Below, piece after piece: positions 11,481 through 24,053 of a stretch of 64,000 nucleotides of DNA. Each line of letters starts with the position of its first letter. Within the stretch, counting starts at the first letter, position 1. Below the pieces are notes generated by a model. It did no database searches. It saw only the letters and a list, made by a program, of their open reading frames with translations, and was not told where the DNA came from. Made by a program: the position numbers and the translations under genes. The DNA is from Pholis gunnellus (Eukaryota > Chordata > Actinopteri > Perciformes > Pholidae): positions 186,001 through 250,000 of the forward strand of contig OU342820.1 of the NCBI GenBank assembly GCA_910591455.2, read 5' to 3'.

Positions 11481-14060
11481 CCCACAACTTTGCCCCTGTG
11501 TTTTCGGTTTATGATCAAAAACATTTCTATGTGTCATTGTATTTTGGCGTTTAACTTGTGGGAAACAATGTTTTACTACATCAAATATTTAGCCGACACC
11601 TACATTAAGTACATTTTCATATAACATTTCCAAATGGAATAAATACATTTTAAACTCACCATACAGTACGGTAAGTTCTGATCCCATAATATGTTCATGC
11701 TATAATTTGAATTAGTACTGGTGGAGTCTACTGCGTGTGACTTAAATGTATAATCATCCATATCAAAGTTTCAGATGTAAAAACAATGATTACAGTCGGC
11801 TACATGAGAGGCACAAACACAAGCAGTCAGAGTTGTGTGGTGTTGTCCTTAGAGAGAGTGCATTGACACTGTTAAAGGATGCTACAGGAAATTGGAATTT
11901 GACCACAGGTCTGATGAAACATAAACAGTCCGTCATAGACCTGTGACCCAGTGTGATGAGCCTCAGCCCTCACACTGTTTTGTGTTGGTTACAGAAGGTC
12001 AGATCAGGCAGTCCAGTGGCAAAAAACACGGTGAAAGACTTCATGTATAGTATCAAAATGATATCCCCTTAAACATAGCTACATTTCCTATTCACCTTAA
12101 AATAGTACTCTACTGTTTGCACTCCTGTAACACTGTCAGACAGACAGGTTTTTTTATTTGCAAAAAAAAGGATAAAAATCAATGCAACAGAACCAAATAT
12201 ATTGGGTGTTTCTCAAAGTCAGGGATGCTTCCTTGGGAAGACGGGTCCTTCCAAGTGGGGTCCTACAGGGGCGAGGCAAAATTCCTTCCGAGCATTTGGA
12301 GAAGAAGAAATGGAAGTGGTTGTTTTATTATAACATACACTGATTTAAATCCTGTGGGCCTATTAAAAAAATCTATAAAATCAAGAAAGATTTGCAAAAT
12401 GATTAGACTCTATAGCGTACAAAACATACAACTAATATGCTTTCCTCAAAGACACCACACTATTGAAAAACACAATCATTTTACCTTTGCCGCTAGTGAA
12501 ACATGACAGAAACTAAATGGTTAGCTCGTTCCACTGTACGATCATCATCATCATCATCAACTCTGGTTTTATTGAAATAAACCCTAGAATTATCACATTA
12601 AATGTGAAAAGAAACAGCCATGCTACCAGTCTCCACTGAAAAACACAGTAGTTTTACTTCAATGATAAAACATTCAAACTTTATTCAAACTCCACACAAA
12701 CAGAATGAATAATGAAACAGAATACATAAGTCAGAACAAACTTTTAATTTAGGCCTTGTAGATCTAATATGAGGGAAGATTCAGCAACTGGATTGGCAAA
12801 TTCTCGCCTCAAATCGGTTCAGAAGCAGATTTTGGCACACTATTCAGGTTTGCTTAATAAACTACCACGATATATTGTGTGAATTAGTCAGTTTTAGAGA
12901 TATATTTTTCAAATTGGACAGAGCCAAGCTAGTTGTTTGCCCTACTTCCAGTCTTTATGCTAAGCTAGGATAACCACCTACTTTCTCAAAATCAATATAG
13001 CGCACAGTGTTCAATCTACTCAGCTAACTATGGAGAGAAAGCAAATAGTATTTTATTATAATTAACATTTCCTTTAAAGGCTCTGTTGGGTACAATGCTT
13101 AGGGCTTAGGGTTGACACTCGAACAGGCCAAATCTTTAAAGACGACCTTGTGCTGCACCAGCAGGTGAAAACAATCATAAACGTTTCAACAATCCCCTTC
13201 TATCAAATGAAAGGCTCTTTCTGTCTTCCCAGAAAGCCCATCCCATAATCCCACACTGTCTCATCCCAATGACCTCTTTCAACCGGAAATGCAACACATT
13301 AGGGAGGTAAAGATGCATTTGCGTTTGGCCTTCAGTGCAACAAATGGTGCTTTCCATTTGGCTAACACCCGACCTCAGCCCCCACCGTTCAGTCTGTGTC
13401 AGACATATCTTTGCTGGCAGTCAGTCAAATATAGTAAATCTCCCTCTAATCCTGTTGTTCCAGTCTGCTCTGTTCAGCTTTAAAAACATTACCTCAAAGA
13501 GACACAAAGGGGACGAATTTGTCTCCATTCATGATATTATCAGTCCTTCTCTTTAGCTTTCAGTGATGCACGGTTACCCCTTCCCTGGTTCAATAACTTT
13601 GGGATCCCTAATTTTCTGTTTGGAGATAGTATTTTTACGTTTGGGGTATTCCAGCTGGGTTGGGTTAGATGGTGGCCTAATACCGGTTTGGTCTCTCAGT
13701 GGAGGGAGTGGTTCGAGATGTGCTAATGTTAGCTTGACACAGGGTTTAAGGTGCGGGGGCGGGTAGCCTCTACCAAAATGTTACTCCCGATAGTTCCAAA
13801 GTTGTCTTATTCGAATGTTCTTAGCTGCCTTGCTGACGTTAACCGTATTGTTGAGTGTTGAAGAATGTGTAAACCGTGCAACTGAGTTCAGGACTTCTGG
13901 AGAGCTGTGTGCCATCACCCCAGCTAATGTTGAGCTGCTGGATGACGAAGTAAATATCTCCAAATTGTAATCCTGGTTGTTACCAAAATGTTTGGCTATC
14001 TCTTTCTACACATGTTAAATACAGAAGAAATGGGTGTGGAGGATTCGGAGTTGGAGGCTA
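11481..14060. other. Gene-free spacer with repeat fragments
   Basis: No supported gene. A repeat-like piece at about 12198-12300 contains TTGGGTGTTTCTCAAAGTCA and CTTCCTTGGGAAGACGGGTC. There is a short (ATC)n run at 12541-12560. At about 12950-12985 there is CTTTATGCTAAGCTAGGATA, a fragment of the family seen more fully at 62666-63055. The rest shows nothing recognisable. Confidence 0.45.
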
Positions 14061-14420
14061 GAGTGTGGATACCCGACCCGAGCCCGTCGGGAAGGGCTTC
14101 GAATAAATATTTACAGATGACGTTCGGGTTCGGCCTATTTGACATGGCGTTTTGATATTCTTTAAAATAAAAACATAGTGTAAATATGAATTCAAATCTA
14201 GGGACCTACTGTCTGATTCCACTTGTTCATCCATCATTCACTGCTCTGCTCTGAGTGTCCAGAGAATGCTCTGCCGCCATTGTACGGTTTATTCTAGCAG
14301 CGCTAAGAGTGACTGTTTACGAACGCACCCCAGTAACACCAACTCGGTGAATAGCTTGCGTCGGCTTTTGGTCGGTTCGGACATAAAAAATAAAAACAGA
14401 ATCCCTGTTGGGTTCGGACA
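14061..14420. repeat. Fragments of a CCCGACCCGAGCCCG-type repeat
   Basis: The string ACCCGACCCGAGCCCGTCGG at about 14070 and, in the opposite sense, TCGGTTCGGACATAAAA and GTTGGGTTCGGACAG at 14370-14425 look like the two ends of a degraded transposon-derived repeat known from fish genomes. Class and exact ends were not determined. Confidence 0.4.
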
Positions 14421-15986
14421 GAAGTATGCAGCCTGAGCCTCACCGTAATAGTTCTTTAAAACTGTTGGTTTTCTCTTATGTGATTCTGACATTTCAAAAA
14501 GCATCCTTATTTATATGGAACAGAATTATCCGTGAAAATGAAGGCGCAAACCAAGGATAAAAGAATGTCAGTCTGCTGTTAGGCCTGTCTGAACTCTGCC
14601 TCTCTCTTTATAATACCCCCCCAACACAACCACATCTAATCAATGTATTCCAGTTCAGCAGTAATCATCTTGACATCTGGCATTTGACCTCAATAGGACT
14701 GTCTCTCTCTTTCTCTTTGCCTCCATCCATCCTGCAGTAATCCTCACAAAGACATATGATCCTCATAAAGAACTCTGTCTGTTGCTGACTGTTTGTCGGA
14801 GCGTGAAGATAAATGCTGAAAATGTATTTGGATGTTTTACAGTCACAGGCTAGTGGGGTCACAGTGCTGGTGAAAGTGACTATTAAGAAGTATGAAATTA
14901 GTTTGTTCTTTCATGCAATTTTTATTTTTTTTTATTTAATGTTGTCAGCATCATAGGTAAAATAAAGTATATTATTGGCTGAATAAATAGTTTGATTGAC
15001 TAGTTATTGTTTCAAAAACACAATACTGGAGTGCTGTTAATGTTCCCTTTCCAATCAAACCACATGGCTAGGGACTGTACAAAAATATAGGAAGGGGTGA
15101 GTATTTTTTTAATTGATTAATTATTAATGTTATTGTAATTTTTTAAAGACTAACCGATTGAATGTTTATTCACTTTAAATGAATGTCTAAAGTGCACAAC
15201 ACCATCGTCACCATCTTAATTCTTTATGCATTGACTCTGAGTCAATGAGTTGCACCAATTTACCCCTGTCATATTATTTGGAGATACTAGGAAGAGGTCA
15301 AATATTACATTTTCTTGAACATTAGGTTCGGCCCCCGTCCCCACTCCAATCATTTGTGTACAGTCCCGAGAAGATCACACAGTAATAAGCAGCAGAGATT
15401 TCCGTTTGTGCAGAATCAAACGAAAAACAATATCAAAAGTTTTTTTAAATGTAGTAGAAAAAGTTCATCAATGTTTACCCAAGTAACCACTACAGATACA
15501 TTTATGTGACAATTTAGTTATTTGTATAAGAAAGAGAATGGCTTCATTGAAACAGGAAGATGTTCCACTGAGACTGTCATGCTTCTTTCACTGATGTTGA
15601 AATCAAGAATCTTGACGACCATACATGTTTTCTCACTGGGACATGTTTTCCCAGTGATGTCATCAAAAGAGACTGATATCAAAGCATAGCATCAATGTTC
15701 TCTTGAATTTATCGATTTTCTCCAGAAACAGGAAAACATTGAAAGAATATTCATCACACAGGGGCTTTAAAGGTGTGGACATTATACTTTTAAGTGAAAA
15801 CATGAGGGCAAACTCAAACCTGTCCTTCAGGCCCTCCAGACTTCTACTCTGTTGCCTGTTTCAAATGCAAAGGAAAAGGGGAACTTGTCCGTTCAAGTAA
15901 TCATCAGTTTGTGGCAGCCATCTTGCCTCATTGTCACTAGAGGAACCTGGGAGTTCACCCTCCGGTCTCACAGGGTCTCCATATTG
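14421..15986. other. Spacer downstream of the LRR gene; 3' UTR likely here
   Basis: No coding exon is supported. The segment immediately below 15987 is probably the 3' UTR of the minus-strand LRR gene, but I could not decide its poly(A) site. The rest is AT-rich unique-looking sequence. Confidence 0.4.
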
Positions 15987-16435
15987 TTAGGCATTAGTTT
16001 GATTCTGTGACTCAGTGTCCCAGTTCTTCCCCCTGTTCTTCTTCCTGTTCCTCTCCGCCATCACCAGGGCCGCCACCACGGTGACCAGCACGGTGCCGGT
16101 GATGACGGCCACGGTGGCGGTCTCTGCGACGCAGAGCCGGCTGTCCACCCAGGCCAGCGAGGCCCCGGCCAGCTGCGGCGGATCCTGGCACGTCACATTG
16201 CGGTAGTCGTCGATGTGGAGGTGGCGAACGTGCAAGATCTTGCTGAAGACGCGGTGCAGATCACAGTCGCAGCTCCACGGGTTGCCTGGTGGTGCAACAA
16301 CAGAGGTTACGACAATTGGCTCCGAGTCCGCTGACCCATAGATGTTGACCAGACACACAAGTGAAACTGAATACTTGTGTACAGTTGTAAGAGGGATTTA
16401 AATCAAATCCACACACACATATATAATCCACACAT

Positions 16436-16466
<31 letters not shown>

Positions 16467-19400
16467 CTTTTTTTTTCTTTTTTTTTACAGGAAGAAAAGA
16501 TGATTAGATTTTGATATGAAAATATTAATGAAAAAAAAGTTGTTTGCCTGTATTGTTGGATTGGGGCACAATGTGACTGGGAATGTGATTTCAAAGGGTT
16601 CAAAGGGCATTTTTCATTTCATCTGGATGTAAACTGTTCAATTTTCTGTACTTTTAGTTTTGTTGCATAAATGTAAAACATTTATATTGATCAAATCCTA
16701 CGTACACACTGGGAGTTTGTTTGTTTTCTCTTTTTATTTATTGCATGATCATGTCGCATGGTGCAATCTATCACTTTGATATGGACCTGGTATTGATAGT
16801 TCCTGTTATTGCACAGAATCAACGTATCTACAAATACTTACTTATTTCATACACTAAAATATAAATACCCTATATAACTATATAGAGAGATACAACATGT
16901 GGTTTAGGAATGGTGGTCGGGTCTTTGCTGGCGATAGACAGAAGGTGGGCTTATATACTGATGGGAGATAAAGGTCATGAACTTGATGTGCATAAAGTGC
17001 ACTAACATACATAAAGCCATCTGGCCTTGTGGGTGCTGCTGGCTGGAGGTTTAGGAGAGGCTCATTCTTGTCAGATAATACCTGCCATCTGGTAGCCAAC
17101 ATTGCACGTACCATGAAAACTACACTTAAGCAGCCTGCGGCCATAGAAACATCCTGCCACGAGTCAAAAGTTTTAAACAGATGTAAACGTCTAGTCGCAA
17201 CAACAACTTATCATGTTATACAGAGACGTGGTTCTTGTTTTAATGAGAAACCGTCAAGTTTCGCGGCGTCACAAAATAAAGTGATGTGTTGAGAACGAGA
17301 AAATAAATGTTTCTTTTTAAACGGAACGATTTGGTGAATTTAGTAACGACAATAAATATGTCATAACCGGAAAGGTGCACCTAGTAGATTGCAGCCAGGT
17401 GTGTCTGCAACAACCCCTGCTGTAATATTTGATCGAACAAATACAACCCACAATTGGCTGACCCTCCGTCTAGACTGCGAGCGTATCAGACAGATGTGCT
17501 CTCAGTGTAATGACATGAAAAGCAACCTTCTTCCATTCAAATGAGAAACTGAGCACATTTATTTTTCATGGTGGCAGCAACACACTGCTTTTTTATCTTA
17601 TTTTTCACTACTATGTCATCTTCCTATGCAATAGAGTGAATAATGCACATTTCTATTGTGAGCAATAGTGGTATCTCTTCACTTGGTCAACAATAAAAAG
17701 TATAGATACTGGAAACCTGACAGCTGGATGTGTGTAGCAGTTGTGTGAAGGCAGATGAAGGTCTTAAACTTGAGGTGATTCAGGTTGTTTCCATCCAGAG
17801 CGAGGACGGCCAGGCTGTAGAGAGGGGCCAGAGCGTTGTTGTCGATCTGCGAGATGTTGTTGTTGCTCAGCAGGAGCACCTAGACGGACAGACGGGTAAT
17901 CAGACAGACAGGCATACGGGCAACTTGGTACACACACACAGTCATTTCAAGTCTCATTTATTGCACCTCTAGTCCAGGCAGCATATCCAGGCTCCCCTGC
18001 TGTACCACAGTCAGTCTGTTATTGTGCAGGTAGAGCTGCCTGAGCCTGGAGAGGCCCCTGAACACGCCGAAGCCAACCGCCACCAGCTGGTTATTGCTGA
18101 GGTCCAGCTTCTCCATGTTGTCCAGATGCTCGAAGCTGACGGACGGGAAGGAGAGACAATTACAGGGTCAATCCACATGCGCTGAATACACTGCTGTCTG
18201 TAGCTTCATCTGTGGCTTGATGTTTGTTTGGCTTCTTGGCCCTGATACACCAATGGTAAACTGGTGGGTATAAATGAGGGGGTGGACAAGAAGAGGTGAT
18301 ATGGCCAACTAGTTAGCAAACGGTGTCTTATTTAATTTTTGTCCTCTTTTAGCTCTGTTTTTGGTCCCGAAGAACAGTATCTGGCTCTTTAGCTGCTAGA
18401 TGTTTTACTTTCTTTGCTGGCTAATCGCTGTCTTTGTCTCTCAGTCATTTGGTGCTGGGCAGGTAGTGTACGGGGGGGTTTAGTGCTTTATTCGTCGAAG
18501 ACAAACATCAACTATGCTGTAGGAGCCCCTGAGAAAATGAAGATGCAGATCTGAAAACCAAAGCAATGATCTGGAAGACGCTATTAGGCTGCATAAAGCT
18601 GAAGGGAACCAGAGAGTAGAGAAGCAAAGAGACGAAACGCTCGTGCTTTTTCGACATGTGGCGCTGCTGTAGCGAATGCCGCCGTCTTGGGCTGAATACA
18701 CCAATGACTCTCTGGCTGTGGATGTATAAAGAGACGTCTGTAAATCAGTAGATTTTCTTTTTGGAGGTGAATGGACTTATTTAAACAGATCGATTTAATT
18801 TCAACGAGTCACTTGACTAACGACTCACATCATTAATGACTCACATGACAAAATGTCAATGTTTACTTATAGTTAGAAAAGGGACATGAACAACAGTCTC
18901 CTGGGGGAAAAAACGTACTGTGTTTGTTTGAACAATCCACCAAGCCCTCCCTCCTGCCCCGTTTGGTTTGCATGGACGTGGGCGTGTTTACAATGGAGTT
19001 AATTGCAAGCCCAGTCCGTTCCCCCTGCAAATCCAGTTCCAGTTCCTCTGAGGAGGCTAATAGGAACATGATGATAGAAAGATGGACTTCCGTTGTACTA
19101 TGATGGACGGACTGGTACCTGTTTCCAGGTATATGGTGTAAGTTGTTGTGCTCCAGTCGCAGCTCTCTGAGAGCAGATAGACTGGTCGAGAAGTCGACAG
19201 GTAGAGCTGTTAACTGGTTCCAACTGAGATCCAGCTTCTCCAGGAAGGACAAAGAGAAAAACGCCTGTAAAGAAATAAAGACAGATAGAAGCATATATTT
19301 AACTATTGCCCACATACTCCTTTCAATCTTCCCTGTCCCACTCCCTCGCACTGTGACCCAGATGGACCCGAGGTCTTCTTTTTAACGATTCTCCCTTTCT

Positions 19401-20406
19401 ATTATTATTAATCCTTTATTTTAGCTTTCTAAAACTCCACCATCGTCACTCTTTTCCTCCATCTGGTCCCCTTTACTTTTCATTGGCCTACATGTTAATT
19501 TGTATATAGAGTGGGGAAGTGAGATCCGCATGTGGAGAGGCATTCTAATGCCAGGTGTGAACTCACGTACTTATAGCTGTCCACTTGTGAATGGACTACC
19601 CGAGCCGCATGTCAATGCAGGTGTGAACAGGGCCACTGACACTTCAACTGAAAGTTACTACTACTACTTTCCTCTCTTAAACCTCTACTGAGATATCAAC
19701 TGCTGTCAATGCCTGCATATAAACTCAATAATATAATAATAACACTTCCACTTCAACCAACATTTCCAGTGCATTCATTTCTTATTTTCAACACAGCCTT
19801 TAAGCTGCTTTCATTGTTTTCACTTGAACTGACATTTCAACTTCTTACAGCATTTCCGCATCAACTAACATTTCCGTTTCATGTCTTACTCTTCAGACGA
19901 CAGTTCGGCTGCTTTTCATTTTGTGTTTCATTTCAGCGCTTACATTGACACATTAACTCCTTAATTGATTCAACTTCTATACGACTTTCATAAATTTACC
20001 CTTAACATTCTTTCAAAACTTTCAAAATGTTTCCAGTGCTATTTATCAGGAATGGATCAAAAATGGACCTTTTAAAGTTCATACATCTCTTGGTTCCCAC
20101 CTGTGGTTGCATTTCTTGGATCTGGCTGTTGGTCAGCACCAGCACCCGCAGGGACCAGAGCCCGGTGAAGGCTCGGGTGCCAATCTCGCTCAGATTGTTT
20201 CCTCCCAGCTCCAGCAGCCAGGTGCCGTGCGGGAGGCCCCTGGGGATGCGTTCGAACTCGCGGTCGCGGCAGTCTACCAGGTCGGCATGCTCGTAACAAA
20301 TGCAGTGTTGTGGACACGTCCATGAGCAATCGACGGATGGAAAAAGGGATGGTGGGGAAAGAAAGGCAAGAAGGAAGATGAGAGGGGCCAGGAACAGGAG
20401 ACACAT
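15987..20406 (-). CDS. Single-pass leucine-rich-repeat membrane protein (unassigned family)
   Basis: Five coding exons join in frame with GT/AG sites: 20101-20406, 19119-19264, 17967-18135, 17717-17879 and 15987-16285 (intron phases 0, 2, 0, 1), giving 360 residues. Residues 1 to about 24 are a signal peptide. Cysteines 31, 35, 37 and 46 form an LRR N-terminal cap. Typical repeats follow (LEKLDLSWNQLTALP, LRQLYLHNNRLTVV, LAVLALDGNNLNHL). GNPWSCDC at 262-269 with C294 and C313 forms the C-terminal cap. Residues about 317-337 are a membrane segment, followed by a basic tail of about 23 residues (RNRKKNRGKN). The protein should therefore sit at the cell surface with its LRR domain outside. LRRCT plus one helix plus a short tail resembles LRRC38/LRRC52- or LRTM-type proteins, but the sequence matches none I remember well enough to name. 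It is large enough to be complete, with a probable 5' UTR exon at 21171. Confidence 0.88.
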
Positions 20407-21170
20407 GTTTCACCGGAAAGCGAGAGTAGATGAGGAGGGCAGCCTGGTAGTTAAAGTGTGGAACGTTGAATGAAGTAGTCAGCCTGGAAATAAGAAAGCA
20501 AGCAAAGAACAGACCTTTGACCTCAGAGCTGGTGACCTGGTGACAATCCCCATGTACTTCTGGAAGGGTGATATTGATTTGCTACCTCTTTTTTATTTGA
20601 ATATGATTTCAGAATACTTTAAACCTTAAACCAAACCACCAAAGATGCTCAATATCTTGAAACTATTGTTTTTACCTCTTTACCAATAGAATGGCCCAAT
20701 AAGAACACACTCGCTTCCTACGATCAAAATCATAATTTTCTTCACTCCATAACTGACTTGAATCTTTTTCATAATTGCTACAGTCCTTTTAGCAGAGGAT
20801 TTGTCATCCGATTTACCCCTCCCTCCCTTCCCCATGCAAATGTAATTACATAATCACAGCCATTAAGAGCAGAGCAGCAAGGATTAAATCCAGCCGGCCT
20901 GTCTGAAATTCACACACCAACAAGGCATAAAAGCAATACTGTTATTCTGCATTTATTTCTTATTCAGCTACAGAATGAACAGCTTGTTTTTTCCTCAGAA
21001 CTTCTTCCCTGTCAATGCAAATAAAAAAAACTGTTACACTCATAAAAGTGTATTTTTTTCCAGACAAAAGCTGTCAACAATTAACCCCACACAAAAACAA
21101 AGAGTAAAATCGACATCCAAAGGACACTGATGTCATTTTCGAAGTCTGGGCCTCCCTCTTCCCAACTCAC

Positions 21171-21345
21171 CTCCTCTGCTGGTAGAGACAGACATCCCCG
21201 TGCTGTACACTTCCTCTCACGTCACTGGAGGGCAGCTCGGTAAAGACGAGCCCGGGGAGATGACGGGCAGGTAGAGAAACAAAGACAGAGTGATGATGCT
21301 CGGCGGAGATTCTCAGGGCGCGCAGCTGTGTCAGTAATCCTCTAA
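21171..21345 (-). other. Probable 5' UTR exon of the LRR gene
   Basis: On the minus strand this GC-richer stretch ends in CAGCAGAGGAG followed by GTGAGTTGGG, a strong donor. The coding exon is preceded by CTTATTTCCAG, placing its acceptor at 20484 and making 20407-20483 leader sequence. The 5' edge of this exon is a guess; the intron between (20484-21170) shows no other feature. Confidence 0.5.
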
Positions 21346-22440
21346 GCCCGTCCAATCACCAAATGTCTCCTCTGATCCACTAAACTCTGGCAGCTTTTCT
21401 GATGTTTTCATCGCCTCTCTGTCTCCCCCCCCCTCTCTCTCGTTTCCTGCTAATAACACTAGGGAGCATCCCTCCATCCATCTGTTCCACTGACTTTATT
21501 ATTATATAAAGACTGTTAACCTCTTGTGAAGAGTTTGCGTGTGAATGTTTCAGAGGGTGAGGCAGACAGGCAGGGAGCCAGATGGATGACCCAACAGGAA
21601 TAAAAAAGAAACAAAACCGCAGTTGATTTGCCCACAAAACGTCCATGCTGGTTCTCAGGTTGGGTTTACAACCAGGAGCTTGCCCAGGTGTGCCAGAATG
21701 TATGTTTATGGAAATAGTTTGTTTGGGGAATGTGATTCACGAAAGCTACTGACATAGTGGCCTGAAGGTGGGTCCTGATCCACAACCTTCAAGTTCCTGC
21801 TTTCAATCATCTATCTTACCTTGAATATAATACTGGAAATGTGAAAATTCTAAACCGAGGCTGGATTACCAATCGAGCAACCTGGCTCCCAGACTTTTCA
21901 GGGGGCCACAAAATCCCCAGATTTACTGCAGGTCAATTGGCTTTATAATGTTTGCAGATTTGTCAGTAAAATGTGCACCTCTAAAATTAGATATTTCACT
22001 ATTTTCTAACATTTGTATTCAAAGGTAATCAATGAACAATAATGAAAATGGTGTTATGGGGAGAATATGTTGAAATAAATATTAAACTTTCAAAATTGAA
22101 ATCGAGGGAAATATACGACAGCGGAAACATTATTGGGATAGTGAGATAAAAGGAAGATGCTTACATTAAATAAAAAATAAAGTATGAATGGTAAGAAGTA
22201 GTGGAAGAGAAAAAGAACAAGTATGATCATGAGTAGATTCAGATTTGCTTACAGCAACTTGAACAGTACACTTAACATCATAAACATCCCACTGGTCATT
22301 GTAATCAGTGTCAAGAAAAGGAGACAGTAGAGCACGTCCTGTTTTCAAACAGGAAGTATGAAGTGGAAAGAAGAGCGAGGACAGGCCAGGATTAAAGAAA
22401 ATGTATAGCATAAAACGAGGCTGTAACAGAATAGGACGAC
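21346..22440. other. Intergenic region between divergent LRR gene and pex12
   Basis: The two genes point away from each other, so the promoters of both should lie between about 21.35 and 22.7 kb. No convincing core promoter motif was found. A short fish repeat with CACTAGGGGGCAGTAATGCA begins at about 22456. Confidence 0.4.
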
Positions 22441-22599
22441 AGTGGACGATTAACTCCACTAGGGGGCAGTAATGCATCTTAAAGGATGTATAAAAAAACA
22501 ACAGAAGAAGTGGTGGTTGTTGTGGATAGTGCCAGTGCACCATGCAGCGTCGCGTGGTCATTCAATAACAGAAGAAAAAATGTCAAATTACCAGTCTCT

Positions 22600-22722
22600 C
22601 TGCGGGTGCTTTAGCTAGTGTTCGGAGCAACAAGCGGTGTTTTACAATCACAGCGTGATGTTAACGAAGCCGGAAACAGCAGCGACGCAGTGCTAACTTC
22701 CAGCTAACGTTAGCGCAGGAAG
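22600..22722 (+). promoter_or_regulatory. Probable pex12 promoter-proximal region and non-coding first exon
   Basis: TAGCGCAGGAAG at 22711-22722 is followed by GTAAGTCAACG, a consensus donor. The matching acceptor would be TCCTGCAG at about 24048, six bases before the pex12 start codon. The exon start is unknown. The intron 22723-24050 is AT-rich and holds nothing recognisable. Confidence 0.4.
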
Positions 22723-24053
22723 GTAAGTCAACGTTATGTTGTCGACATTTAAACACATTGCTGCATAACGTTACCGCTACAACCCCGTCTGTGCGTGTTA
22801 TTAATACAGTTTACTGATACTAAAAGTCTCTTTGTGACTAGAGGTGCACTGTGTGTTTAACTAACGTTAGGTCAGACAACTTCCGTTAACTTCTCTCTGC
22901 TGTCCAGCTAGCTAAACATATTGAGGTGCTTTATATGAACATTCAGGGGAAACGTTATCTCACAGACTTTAATACAAGAAATTCATTTTGGGAATTGCCC
23001 ATAACTTTTTAATAAAGGTTACATTTTAAAAAACAAACAAAAAAACTCGACAGGTGTTGTATTTGAAGTCACCTGCTTTGGTGAAAGCTGACATGTTGGT
23101 TAACGCTCAAGTGAATTTTGACCCTTATTCAGAACCTAACGTTACACTCTGTGTGTCAAACAGGATGTCTGAATGATCATAACGTTGCATAAATGATCAT
23201 TAGGGTTTGTTTGTAACACATTTGAAAAGAAAAGTGTAAGAAACAAATTGAGAGACTAACGACCTGTTTCTGTAAAAACACTCATACTTGAAATCGTTGA
23301 GGTGTTATTCACTGTTGATACTGTACAACTGACGAGGTGTTAATGTATTTCCATAGGAAATGCATTAGGGTCATTTATTACTCATTCGTGGAAAGTTGTG
23401 GTCGTGATACAAAAACTTTATTTTCTGAAAAACTAAAAGTGGGAAAGAATTTTAAATGAAAGGATATCTAAAGAAAAAAATAAGTATGAATACATGCATA
23501 CATAATATTTTTGTCACAAATGTTACCTTGCCAAGCATCCACTTTGTCTGAACAATAAAGGGATCCTTCTAAAATCCAGGTATTGTTTGCTAAAAATTTA
23601 ACTGTTTAAACAAATATAACCATCTGTTTTCACGACACAAATTTTTTTTTCTAAAAGGTGCAATTCTGTTTCCTAACCCAAACAAAGATGGTGGACCAAA
23701 ATCCTTGATCAAAAGGTGAACCAAAATAACCTTTGATATCAATCATATTGGCATAAATTAGGGGGATGTGTCATTTCCATCCACCTGGCAAACAAGTTAA
23801 AATCTTTTTAATTCCAAAGTGGAAGAAATAGTCTTTTATCTATTCTAGATGGTTAGATAATATAGGTGTCAAAGAGTGGTTCAATTCAAATCTTTGAGGA
23901 TATGAAAACACATGGACAATAAGAACAGCAATTACAGCTTGATCTTCACGAGAAACCCCTTGCTTGGCTCTGTGAATTGAATATAATGTTGATGCATGGA
24001 TGCCCTCCCTCCATAGTATTTAACAGTCCTTGCGTTGTGGTCCTGCAGCAGCC

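Noticed and set aside
12117..12506. 129-codon plus-strand frame
   Set aside because: Built partly from an interspersed-repeat fragment (TTTCTCAAAGTCA type); composition is not protein-like and no splice context supports it.
22166..22561. 131-codon minus-strand frame
   Set aside because: Overlaps a short fish repeat, has no domain, and is followed by the pex12 leader region.
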